From: Tiliqua scincoides
Taxonomy: Eukaryota > Chordata > Lepidosauria > Squamata > Scincidae
Reading direction: 5' to 3'
Length of the DNA: 64,000 nt
NCBI RefSeq assembly: GCF_035046505.1
Contig: NC_089830.1
Coordinates: forward strand, 6,872,315 to 6,936,314
The notes under the pieces were generated by a model. That model was not told the DNA's origin and searched no databases. It saw nothing but the letters and a program-made list of their open reading frames with translations. Positions 39,101 through 50,100 of the stretch are shown in pieces. Made by a program: the position numbers and the translations under genes. The stretch's first letter is position 1. Each line of letters opens with the position of its first letter.

Positions 39101-40199
39101 CCAGTAAGCAACACTGTACTGACTGGTGGTGGTGGTGGGGATTGAATAGTACTGGCAGGCACAATTCCTTGCCCCCTCTGGGCAAATGGAGGAGGGGTGG
39201 ATAATTTGCAGTCCAGCTTCTCTTCTCTCTTCATCAGCCAATGGGAACCACCCAGAGGGCCCTGCTCACATTTGTAGATGTAGCAGTAGCACCGGCCTGT
39301 CACCTGACAAGCGCCACAACTGCCACCAGTACTGGGGGGTTGGTTCAGGAGTTTGCAAGGTGGGTCTTTTGATGGACTTGAACCTCTCCAGTGCCCATCT
39401 TGGCTGCCCCAATACCATCTATTGGGTTGAATGTGAGTTCAGCCAAGATATAGGGATTGAGTAGCATAGCAAGCAGGTGGGTGGTCCTCCGTGGGTACCA
39501 GGCTGGAAGGGGGTGCCGCGTGAGTCCCAACCAAGATGGCGGTGATGGGAGAAGCAGCAGTAGCACCAGCCATGGTCCCAGGTATGTAGAGGCCACCACT
39601 GCCTCCTCCTGTTTTGGAGGCTCAGCAAGAGCCTCCGAAGGAGAAGGAATGGGGGCAGCAGCGAGATCGCAAAGCCATCACTGCTGCCACCACCTCCTCT
39701 TTCGGGAACCTGGAAGTGATGTCACATCACCACCCCAAGCACCCCTGCCTCTAGTAATGCCTCTGTAGGGTTCTGCTGATCCCAAGAAGAAGGTTGGCTA
39801 AATGATTAATGAAAGTGAATTTGTTTTCATATTATACCCTCTGGTAGTCCTGCCTTGCAGGAAAATAAAGCATTAACTTTTGATGGTTTTAACTGCCTTC
39901 TTTTTGGGTTTCCATATTTTTCCTGTTAATTATTTACTACATGTTTTTTCATTGCTTATGTGTGTACTCAGAATTCTTTGGACAATTGCTGTTTTGTCCC
40001 TTTTCCTCGAAAAATAATAAATAACATTTGCACAAATGGTGTTACCAGCCAAATATTTATATTTAACGCTTGGGTATCTTTGAATACACATGTGTTCAGT
40101 CCTCACAGTAACCTTAACCAAAAGTCCCATGCAAAGTAAAATAATTTATATAGGAGACAGCCACAATTCCACCCCCAGTAATTGCCACTAGCCGTAATA

Positions 40200-40494
40200 C
40201 AGGTTGGGTACCCCTTATCTGGAATTCCAAAATACGGAGTATTCCAAAATACGGAACTTTTTCTGCCTAAAGAAATAAAATCACAAACTGCATTCCTGCA
40301 CAAACCTTGTTTCAGGCACAGATTTATTAAGAATATTGTATTAAATTACCGTCAGGTTATGTGTGTAAGGGGTATATGAAACATACATGCATTTTGTGTT
40401 TAGACTTGGACCCCACCCCAAGATTTCTCATTATGTATATGCAAGTATTCCAAAATATGGCAAAATCCGAGATCCAAAATGCTTCTGGCCCCTG
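40200..40494 (+). mobile_element. TcMar-Tigger-like remnant
   Basis: TA then CAGGTTGGGTACCCCTTATC and ATTCCAAAATACGGA resemble the well-known CAGGTTGAGTATCCCTTATC family of Tigger elements. An inner AAGTATTCCAAAATATGGCA is also typical. Confidence 0.6.
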
Positions 40495-40496
40495 TA

Positions 40497-40589
40497 CTGT
40501 ATAGGAATTCCAAATGGAAACCCTTTCAATTCAGATGAGCAGAGAAAAAGATCAGTCTGAATGAGTTTTCATTTGAAATTCCTATACAG
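40497..40589. repeat. TA-flanked near-perfect palindrome
   Basis: 93 bp. CTGTATAGGAATTCCAAATG pairs with CATTTGAAATTCCTATACAG at the far end, and inner AATTCAGA pairs with TCTGAAT. TA lies on both sides. It looks like a mariner-type mini-MITE. Confidence 0.65.
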
Positions 40590-41398
40590 TACTGGGACTA
40601 GAAGCATTTTGCACCCCCTCTAGCTTTGCCACTGGTTGCATCTATTGTCCATCCAACCAGCTGTCAACTCATAGTTTTGATGAGGCCATTAGTTATGAGC
40701 ACAGCAGTATGTTAGAGCAACAAAAGCAGTTTGAATGACTGTTTGAGATTCCCTTATCCAGATATCAGCACATGGCAGCTGAAACCAGGAGGGTCAAGGA
40801 GGGTGGACCAGTGTACTGAACACTGTGATTCCACATGCTGCTGCAAGCGAAAAAGCGACAACTGGGTTGGTTGGTGCTACACACAGCCAGCTTGCAAGTG
40901 CTCTTATTTAGCACAGAGCAGTGAGCAATGGCTGGCTGCTTTGCTGGAAGGGATGGAATCCCTGTGAAGAAGAGGACAATATTGGTTTCCCCTTCCTTGA
41001 AAGAGCTCTGGTGCAACTCTTTTTCCACTGCCCCAGGAGGAAAGGCACGAGTCCGTTCATCTATAAATAGCGGGCACAGTCAAAGGAATGAGATAGCCAG
41101 AGAATGCCAGCGATGCAGCTGCCAGTTTTGCAGACCAATGCCATACAGTGGCACCGCAAGGGGGTGTGTGGGGGTGCGAGCCTGGGGCGAAATCACTATT
41201 GACTGGGAGTGACATCACTGTTGGCCAAAATTTCTTAAATCTTGGTATTTTTGAATAATACCATCATGTTATATGTATATCAGTCAATGCATATTTTAAT
41301 GCAGAATTCAATGGAACAAACCGCATTAAAATATCTCTATTCTGGACTGGAGAGTCTCAGCTTCCTCTTCCACATCAGGAAATGGATGTGGGGGAGAA

Positions 41399-41760
41399 CA
41401 TAAGAACAGACCACTGAATCAGGCCAAAAGCTTGTCCAGCTTCCTGTATCTCACAGTGGCCCACCAGATGCTTCAGCGAGCACATAAGATAACAAGAAAC
41501 CTGCATCCTGGTGCCTTTCCATTCACCTTGGAATCTGAGGTAACCAACTTCTAAAACCAGGAGGTTGCACATACCCATCATGGCTTGTAATGTGTGATGG
41601 ACTTTTCCTCCATAAATCTGTCCAATCCCCTTTGAAAGGCATCTAAGCTGGGCCCCGTCACCACATCTTGTGGCAAGGAGTTCCACAGATTAATTACACA
41701 CTGGGCAAAGAAATATTTTCTTTTGTCTGTTCTAACACTCAATGGTGGTGGCTGGTGTAC
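41399..41760 (-). mobile_element. LINE (L2/CR1-like) 3' end
   Basis: Minus translation VRTDKRKYFFAQCVINLWNS and LPQDVVTGPSLDAFQRGLDR, then the 3' UTR with CAGCTTCCTGTATCTCACAG read in the plus strand. Confidence 0.65.
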
Positions 41761-43079
41761 TGCCAGGGAATAGGATGTGACATTTGACTCACTGCGTTGG
41801 CTTGGCCTTGTCTTTATGACCCAGAGATTCTGGCACAATTTATAGGTTGCATGCTCAGTTAATATTAGGCTTCACTGTGATCCTGCATCTCATGACAGTG
41901 CTCCCTGGAACATAAACAGCATTCTCCTAATCTCCCGACGGCAGAGAACAATCTGTCTGTACTGATCTTCTGTTTGAAAAAACTCTAAACCTATGAGGAA
42001 CTCCTGGGTTCCCTGAAACACGGTTAAGTAGGAAAGTATTGCATTCAGGTAACAAATAGAGATGTCAACAACCTCTGAATCTTGGCCATCCTGGAAGCGC
42101 TGTAGTGAGACCAAGCTTCCGCTTTTCAAAGCCTCTCTGTAATGGGAGATGACAGTGCTGTGTGCTCCTTCTTAAAAATACAGAGCGCAATTCCTAAATT
42201 TAGCAGGTCTAAAAATAGGCAAAACTTGGGTGGGATTCAAATATGCCCGAAGGGACAGGAGACTGCTTTTCCCAATAAACAGGCTGGGACCACATTTTAC
42301 CCTGGGCCTAAAGGCATTGTGCCAGCCTTGGCATCGACTGAAAGCAGTGGCTTCCGTGCTCTCTTTAGTTTCCAAGAAGGAAGTGCTGTATAGACACTTC
42401 AGCAGGACATCCCATAGTTTCCTCTTCCACAAAAGTCCCTTGGTATGTCTCTCTATCTGGTCTATCTGTCTGGCCTCATCATCCTCAGCCACCCCATTCA
42501 AATACAACCCAATCCTATGCTGGGCTTATGTGCATCTTGAGATCCAGTTTTGTCCTCCACCCCCAACCCCCCCAAAAAGTCTCACCACTGACCAGCAGGG
42601 ACACTTACTGGCCAGAGCTCCTGTGGTTCATCTTTCTAGCACCGAGGCCAGGGCTTTTTTTCTAATGGAACGCGCGGGGACGGAGTTCCGGCACCTTTTT
42701 GCAGGGGCCCCTCCCCTTCGGGGGCATTCCCGGGGGGGGAGCAAAACAGAGGCATTCGCTGGGTGGGTGCTGGGGGGTGCAGGGTGGGCAGGCGCCTGGC
42801 CCCTGCCTGACCGCACAACGACCCCCTCCTGCCCCATCCCCAAGCTCTCGCCTGAGCCCAGCCCGCCTCCCCTCCCCCCATGCTCTGCTTCCCTGCGCAG
42901 CTTCCAAGCCAGTGGAGGGCGCGGGGGACATGCGCCAACGCCGAGGAGGAGGACGGACAGCCAGCCAGCCAGGGAGATGGGCTGCGGCACCCACGGAACG
43001 CCCAGGTACTGGCTTGGTGGAGGAGGAGGGGAAGGAAGCTGCCTAGTGCAGCCCCCGTGCCAATCTGCAGCACGAGCCT

Positions 43080-43535
43080 ATGCATGTCTACTCAGAAGTA
43101 AGTCTCATTGTGCTCAATGGAGCTCGCTCCTGGGAAAGGGTGCATAGCCTTGCAGCCTGAGTAGACAGGCAGAGGAGGGGCTCTGAGGCTGCAGTCCTCT
43201 CCACACTTTCCTGGGAGGAAGCCCCACTGCCTCTAGTGGGACTGACTTCTGAGGAGACAGGCAGAGGAGGGGCTCTGAGGCTGCAGTCCTCTCCACACTT
43301 TCCTGGGAGGAAGCCCCATTGACTCTAATGGGACTGACTTCTGCGTAGACAGGCACAGGATTGGGCCCTGAGGCTGCCATCCTATCCACAGTAAGCCCCA
43401 TTCACTAAAGTGGACTTCTGAGTAAACATGCATAGGATTGGGCTCTTAGGCTTCAATCCTAGGCACTTTCCTGGGAGTAAGCTCCATTGCCTAGACTTAC
43501 TTCAGAGTAGACATACCTAGGATTGGGCTCTTAAT
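43080..43535. repeat. Tandem cluster of the palindromic AGTAAGCC repeat
   Basis: About five units with a period close to 100 bp. Each has GGCTGCAGTCCT or GGCTTCAATCCT, CTTTCCTGGGAGGAAGCCCC, CTAGTGGGACTGACTTCTGA and CATAGGATTGGGCTC or a degraded form. Neighbouring units differ by scattered substitutions. Confidence 0.7.
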
Positions 43536-44499
43536 CCTGGCAGAGATATATATCTGCACCCGTTTTCACATGCTAAGGGCAGGTGAAAAGGGATTCTACG
43601 TGTGTACAACGTGCTGTCCAGCCTTGCCAGAGATCCTCCTCATCCTTCCCCCACAAGCATGCCCTCTGCCAGCCAGCTTTTGCAGCTCCTCTCCAGCAAT
43701 GCACAGCAGCTGCTCAGGGCAGCAGAGAACATACAATTGCATGCCAAGCGCTTTCCCAAAGACACAGAGTATTCTGATACCTGAATTAAACCATATTTAA
43801 TCGCTTGTTTGCAAATGTAGCTGTTTCTATGTGCACCTAAGGACCCCTCTCGTGTAAGAATTCCTTTTTTGTTCTTACTCCCACAGTTGCTTAGAGTAAT
43901 TTTACTACATGGAACTCATGTAAGCCATTTTTTGGAATCCATTCACTGCTTCCTCTCCTCGAAGTAGTGCCACGCTGCATGCTACACGCTACAAGTGCAC
44001 CTGTACAGTATTTTTCCCCATGTGTAGAAAAAGTAGCTCGGGGGAAGGGGATGTGGAGATTGACAGCCCAATCCTATGCATGTCTACTCAGAAGCAAGTT
44101 CATTTTTAGGCGGGAAGCACATAAAAAATATTTTATTTCTCCAATAAAAAAATGGTTTAAAAATAAATAAATAAATAAAAGATTAAGAAGTTGTGAGTTC
44201 CTGCACCTTTATTTTTATTTTATTTTTTTTACAAAAAAAACACTGGCCGAGGCCTAGAGCCAACTTGCACTGACCTCTGTGCTGGCGCTGCAGATTTACA
44301 CCACCAGTGACATGCCTTACAGCACTTGCACAATGGCGGTTGTCAGGACACTGCGCCTGGCTTAGGATCAGGCCCTGAAAATGGTAGCGGCATTATTTAA
44401 AGGACTTTCTGAAGCAGTGCAGTGCAGAGAAAACAAGGACGTAACAAGCAAGACATTTGAAGGAGCGCTTGGGAGTGGAAGTTTTCAGATTCAGTTTAT

Positions 44500-44660
44500 T
44501 TATCACATTTACAGCTGGCCTGTTCTCCGAGAAGCTCGCTGTGTGTGTGTATACACATACATGCACAATCTTATCCTCACAACAACCCTGTGAGGTAGGT
44601 TAAGCTGAGAGAGCAACTTGACCTTGGCCACCCAGTAAGCTTCATGGTAAAACGGGTTTT
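44500..44660. mobile_element. MIR/tRNA-SINE-like fragment
   Basis: CTCACAACAACCCTGTGAGG then TAGGTTAAGCTGAGAGAG and ACCTTGGCCACCCAGTAAGC, a pattern shared by MIR-like and squamate tRNA SINEs. Confidence 0.5.
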
Positions 44661-45651
44661 TGCCCTGTACCAGCCCTGCCCAGAGACACCATGCATTCCC
44701 TCTCTCTGCCCCTTGTCCCCTAAGGACAAGTGTGGGTCTCTGTTGGCTTGGAGAAGGAAGACAGACTTGCCCCATATTGCAGGAATCTAACCTTGTAGAC
44801 AACACTTTGACTTCAAAATCAAATTAAAACAAATGCATCTACCTTCCCCATCCTTATTCCTGAATCAGCATGACTGGAGACCATTTATGTTGGGGTGACA
44901 GACTGGGGGAGCGGGCAAGGCTCGTGTGTCAAGAAAAGCCAGATGGCATAAATTACATCAGAGAAGCAAATAGCATTTGTCTGAATTTTGCATAACTTAC
45001 TCTGCCTCTATTCACCCCCTCTTTCCTGCACCACTCTGCTTCATTCTCCTCTTCCTTTTCAAACCCAGGAAGCAGGAGGAGGAAGAGGAGTGTTGATTAG
45101 GGGGAAGAGGGCTTGAGAACTTCTGCATCAGGAGCACTAATGTCATCAGTAGAAGCACTCAGGTGCTGCCTTCAAAACTTTCTTCAAGGGACCTTGACTG
45201 AGAAGAAGCATCAAGCTCCAAAGGCAAACTGAGAAATGTGACTAGGGGCATATGTTAATTCTAGGCCATTGTCTTTCCCAAAGACCACCTGAGAGACAGT
45301 CTGCAGCTCATATTAAGGCTATAATTATATGCAAATTGATCTGGGAGTAAGCCCCACTGAACACAGTGACACCTCCGAGTAAGCAATGCATAGGCTGTCA
45401 GTCCAATATACCTTTTATGGGATATTTTTTTTAATTCAATCTTTCACTTCCTATACATCTGTTTAAAACTATTGTTAACTCACTCCAACAGATTGGGATG
45501 AAATGAGCCTAGATCATTAAATGAAGTTTAATAAATGAAGTTTACTTTAAATGTAAACTTTATGTATAGCTTAAATGAAGTATAATAAGTTTCGAATAAG
45601 TACGAATAACTGAAAGAAGAAACAGTCTTATGAAGAAATATAGATTTATTT

Positions 45652-45679
45652 TTGTTGTTGTTGTTGTTGTTGTTGTTGT
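45652..45679 (+). repeat. (TTG)n microsatellite
   Basis: Nine TTG/TGT units directly after ATTTATTT, likely a LINE-tail remnant. Confidence 0.85.
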
Positions 45680-46348
45680 ATAGTCTTAGTGGGATGTGGC
45701 TATGGGAGTCTAGCTATAGGGAGTGTCATGATCAGCTCCAGCACTCCAAAATTTATCACTGGAGGAAGAGTAAAGGACCACTGTATAAAGGAGAAGGGGG
45801 GGTCTGGCATTTGTTGTGACAAGGTGCCAAGCAAGAGGAAGTAGCAGTTTGTTCACAATCTCAGGCACTCAGGATCCACTGCTGCAGAAGAGGAGGGAGG
45901 GGGTTCTGCAGAGCAAAAATTCACTCCTCCTTGTGACCATTATGGGTCTGCAAAGTAAGAAGGGCAGTGCTGCAGGAGCTGCAACCAGTGGTGTATGAAA
46001 GGTAGGGCAGGTAGAGCATGTGCCCTGGGCACCATTGAGCAGCAGCTTTCCGGCTGACTCTCAGCTTCCGCCAAGCCGCTGCAAACCTCTAAGCACAGCA
46101 CTGTGCTGAAAGTTGGCTCGGAAACAGTTGGAGAAGGAATGGGGTCAGGCGTCCACATTGCAAAGCTGCCTCTGCCCTCTTCTGAACCTGGACGTGATGT
46201 CACAGTGTCATGTGACATCATAACGCCACATCCCCAAGTGGTGCTGTCCATGGCTATGCTGCTGGCAGCAGCAGATTTGGGGGCTCACCCACTGCCCAAA
46301 TTTTACATTCTCCTTTACCTGTTTTCTGAAGCTTCTGGTTCTAGAGAT

Positions 46349-46354
46349 TTTATT
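46349..46354 (-). terminator. NT5C1A: Candidate NT5C1A polyadenylation signal
   Basis: AATAAA in minus sense, about 470 bases after the stop codon. It is the nearest canonical hexamer I found. Others occur further downstream (for example near 45648), so the true 3' end is open. Confidence 0.3.
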
Positions 46355-46826
46355 AGACATTCGCCATGTGATTTCAAGCTTAGCTCAGCAATCATAAGAA
46401 CTAGAAATTGCCCTTTAAAAATAAACCAACAGATGGTGACAGCTGAATTTCCACAATTCTGAATTTTTGCATCTCTAGCAAATTTTGCCTTCTTTCAAGA
46501 GCAAAAAACAGTGCAGACAATGACTGAGCTGGAAGCATCATGAGCGGAGCAGGACTGGAATTGAGGACCACCATCTGATAACTGCACACAAGAGGTAAGT
46601 AGAGGTGAGATGGGCACAGAAGCAAGAAACCAAGGTGGATTTTCATAAAGTGCAAAGCAAACAGGCAGAAGAAGGCTCTCCCTGGATAATCCACTCAGAC
46701 AAGGCACCTGCCATGTCAATCCCTTTGGCTCTAGTAATGGAAGGTGCTCCACACTCCTCACTCCACAATCGAGAGACTGATCTCTGCATATTGGAGGCTA
46801 GTTGAACCCAGTCCCACCACATGACG

Positions 46827-47192
46827 CTACTTGCTGTTCTGAGTTTGTTTCGCCTGTGCTGTGCGCCTGTGCTTCTGGGCCACCCCATAAGGGACGTGGG
46901 CGGCGATGGTGCCCATTTCCTTTGCCCCCTCCACGTGGAACATTTGGTCATCAAAGAAGATGTGTGGGCGGATCTTCTCCAACATGGGTCCTTTGGGGGC
47001 ACCAGCTAGGAAAAGTGCTTCATCGGTTTCCAGTCCCCAGCTCCGGAGAGTCTTTAGGGCACGAGCCCCAGAACTGGCAGCACTCCGGGCTGTGACCAGG
47101 TAGGTACGGATGGGGCATTCCAGGCGCAAGCCCTTGGCGTAGAACTTCTTCTGAAGCTTCCCAAGAGCTTCTAAGAAGCCCTTTAGTGGCCC
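46827..47192 (-). CDS. NT5C1A: NT5C1A exon 6 (motifs II and III, stop)
   Basis: Acceptor TGTCCAG|GGGCCACT. Encodes [20 protein letters not shown] through the stop TAG at 46827-46829, 121 residues. Contains [20 protein letters not shown] and [14 protein letters not shown]. Confidence 0.96.
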   Translation of the reverse strand, partial: GPLKGFLEALGKLQKKFYAKGLRLECPIRTYLVTARSAASSGARALKTLRSWGLETDEALFLAGAPKGPMLEKIRPHIFFDDQMFHVEGAKEMGTIAAHVPYGVAQKHRRTAQAKQTQNSK

Positions 47193-50100
47193 CTGGACAA
47201 GGAAACAGAGACGGTCGGTCAGAACTCTCTTCCCCACTCTCAGTCTAGTAGGAAAAGACTGAAGCTCACTCTGGCTACCCACATAGAAACGAGTATCTCG
47301 GGCATCCAAATGTTGGTGAAATCACAATGATTCCGGATGGGTTAACTGAACGCTGCTATCAACATCTATTGCCATATAGATCAGCGTTTCCCAAACTAGG
47401 GGTCAGGATCCACTAGTGGATTCCGACCTGATTTTTAGTGGGTCAGGTAGCTCCAAGCACAGCCTCCAATATAAACAAAGCCTCCAACGTAAACAAAGGG
47501 GGTGGCAAGATCAGATAACTAATTGCGTCAAGCCCTGAGGCTATTCAAAAATCAGATGGCTGCTAACTGCCCTACAAAAGAGCTCAGCAGCTATCTTGCA
47601 AACTGCAGGAGCTGAGGTATTTGCAGAGCAATTAGCAGCTGTTTTGCAAACTTCAGGAGCTAACTGCTTGGCAAAGAGCTCAGCCTCTGCTGTTTGCAAG
47701 CATGTGTCAATACGGAGAGATAAATGTGTCTTAGTTGAAGCCCCCTAATAAAATAATCAAAAACAAAAAAACCAGAAGACTTTATGCTTTTTATTTATCT
47801 GAGGAGCAAGAGGAAAAGGAGAGCGTTCATTAAAGTTCATTAGGGTTGCCTCATTAAGTGAAATGGATCAAATGTTTTGTAAATAAAGAAATAAAAATAT
47901 TATTACTAATGAATATATATAAAATTTCTCTAGACCCTATTAAGTAAAGGGAGCAATCCTAATCAAATTTCCAGCACCGAGGTAAGGACAGTGCAACTCT
48001 GAGGTAGGGGAACAAACATTCCCTTCATGAGGTCTTCATGACTGCCCCCCAACTGCAGGATGCTTGCCCTATTGGCAGAGATATGCCAGAGATATGCCAG
48101 TGCTGGAAAGTTGGTTAGGATTGCGCCCTAAAAGTCTCGTACAGATAGGTGGGTCCCGACAGAGTGTCATTTTAAAAAGCGGGTCCCACTTTTTAAAATG
48201 CTAAAAAGTTTGAGAACCACTGATACAGATTTCATATTTTTACTAATGTCCTTGAAAATGGCTGGGAGAATGGAGTCAGTTTTCACTTTAGCAACATGGA
48301 ATTGTAAAGTTACTTATCGCTACATGCAGTTTCATTCCTCTATTGCCATTTGAAACTGCACTAAAAGCAAGCAAGCAAACAGAAAACAACAATCCCCTGA
48401 GCTCCACCAACTAGTGGCCATTGCGACATCCTTCCCAATGATACTTTCATTCATTCATTCATTCATTCATTCCAGAGATTTATACCCTGCCTTTCCACAC
48501 CGCTTAAAGGCCCGCAAGGCAGCTGCTATGTTGCATGCTGACAACCATACCTGAGCCAGAGGTTTGTTCTCATTTGTCTTCTCATGCTCAAAGAACTTGT
48601 CAAGGCCGTGGGCCTTCACAATTTGCTCAGACTCATCAGAGAAAAGGACTGCGTCCCCATCAAACGCGACACGCAGCTGGTTGTCTGAGACTTGCACGTC
48701 CTTGCTGGGGCTGAATGTGGTGGCTGCAGCAATTCCTGGTAAGATAGAGGAAGGAAACAAAAAGATCTAGAGGCATTTCTCCAAAGTCTGCTAAGACCTC
48801 CAGGCGGGTCTTCCGTTTTTTCTTGCAAGAAAGTAATAACTCATAAACTTTGTTAATTAATCCATTTTGGCCCAACCCACAGGTGTACACATTTGGTCCC
48901 TGTTGTGTATATGCAACTTTGGGCCAAAATGGCTTAAAGATGTTCAAATTTCAAAATATTCAATGGCACTGTTTCTCAAACTGTGGGTCAGGACCCACTA
49001 AGTGGGTCGTGAGCCAATTTCAGGTGGGTCCCCATTCATTTCAGTATTTTATTTTGAGTGTATTAGACTAGATACCAACATGGTATGTGACTGCATTTGT
49101 GGAGATCTGAACTTTTAACAGGCTACAGTGTATATGCTTTTAACAAGGATCATCAACAATCTTTCAACCCATGGAAGACCGGACAAGGGACAATCCCACC
49201 CTGCTCCTTCACCTTTGCTATTCCTGCCACTGCTGCTAAAGCTAAACGACATGGTGTGAGCACTTGGAACCCAAGTGGCCAACACAACTTGGAGAAAACA
49301 ACAATACCCTGGCTTCCCTGAGGAAGTGATCCATGACAGTTTAGTCTACATATGCCTCCCCCACACCTAGAATTTCCTGCTCCTTTTCCAACAGCTGATT
49401 TCACAACCAGTCTTTCCCCTTTTCCCATTCACTTCCCCCCAAAGGTCAACCAACGTAATCACTCACCCTCTTCTATGGCCTCACTCACTTTCTCAGAGTC
49501 AGAGGACAGGTACAAGTTGGTATGGTAGGCCTTCAGGTAGCCAATGGGACTGTTCCCACCTGTCATGCAAAATCTCTCAATGAAGAGATCTGGAAGGGAG
49601 AGGGAGAGAGCCCCACTGTGAGTGTCTAGGAAATAGCCCACGGAGTGAACAAGCAGCCAGAGGTTATGGGCTGTCCTGACATCTACAGAGGGGCATATCT
49701 ACACCCTAGACCAGCAATTTTCAATCTTTTTCATCTCACAGCACATTGACAAGGTGCAAAAATTTTCCAGGCACATCAGGTTTTTTGGGTGTTTTTTTTA
49801 CAATTGACAAGGAACATCATGCTGACAGTGTGGGGCTCACATTCCCCAATAGTTCTACTAATAAATGACCCTCCCTCCACTGGCATCGCTAGGGGGTGTG
49901 GGGGGGTGCGGCCGCACCGGGTGATGCGTGGGGGGCTGACGCACCCTGGGGGAGGATGCGCTAACTTCGCAGCTTGTGGAGCTACCCTGTCGTGCCATAC
50001 ACCGTTGGATGCGGAATGTCCAGCGGAACACAATGCAAAAACAGAATGGAAATAGCTCCTTTCATTCAAAAGTTATGGCCAAAAAACCAGAAAGAAAAAA

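Larger units (their letters stand above)
31460..46348. other. Intergenic region between HEYL and NT5C1A
   Basis: No exon of a recognisable protein was found in either strand over about 15 kb. It is filled with LINE ends, MITEs, microsatellites and LTR-like fossils listed separately. Stretches where I see nothing assignable include 33,250-33,990, 35,330-36,660, 39,130-40,190 and 44,660-45,300. Confidence 0.6.

Noticed and set aside
42230-43147. Open frame of 305 codons on the plus strand over a GC-rich stretch, with overlapping long frames on the minus strand
   Set aside because: Several long frames on both strands coincide with high GC and repeat text (GGAACGCGCGGGGACGGAGT-type). No domain, no splice context and no conserved composition, so it is read as a compositional artefact.
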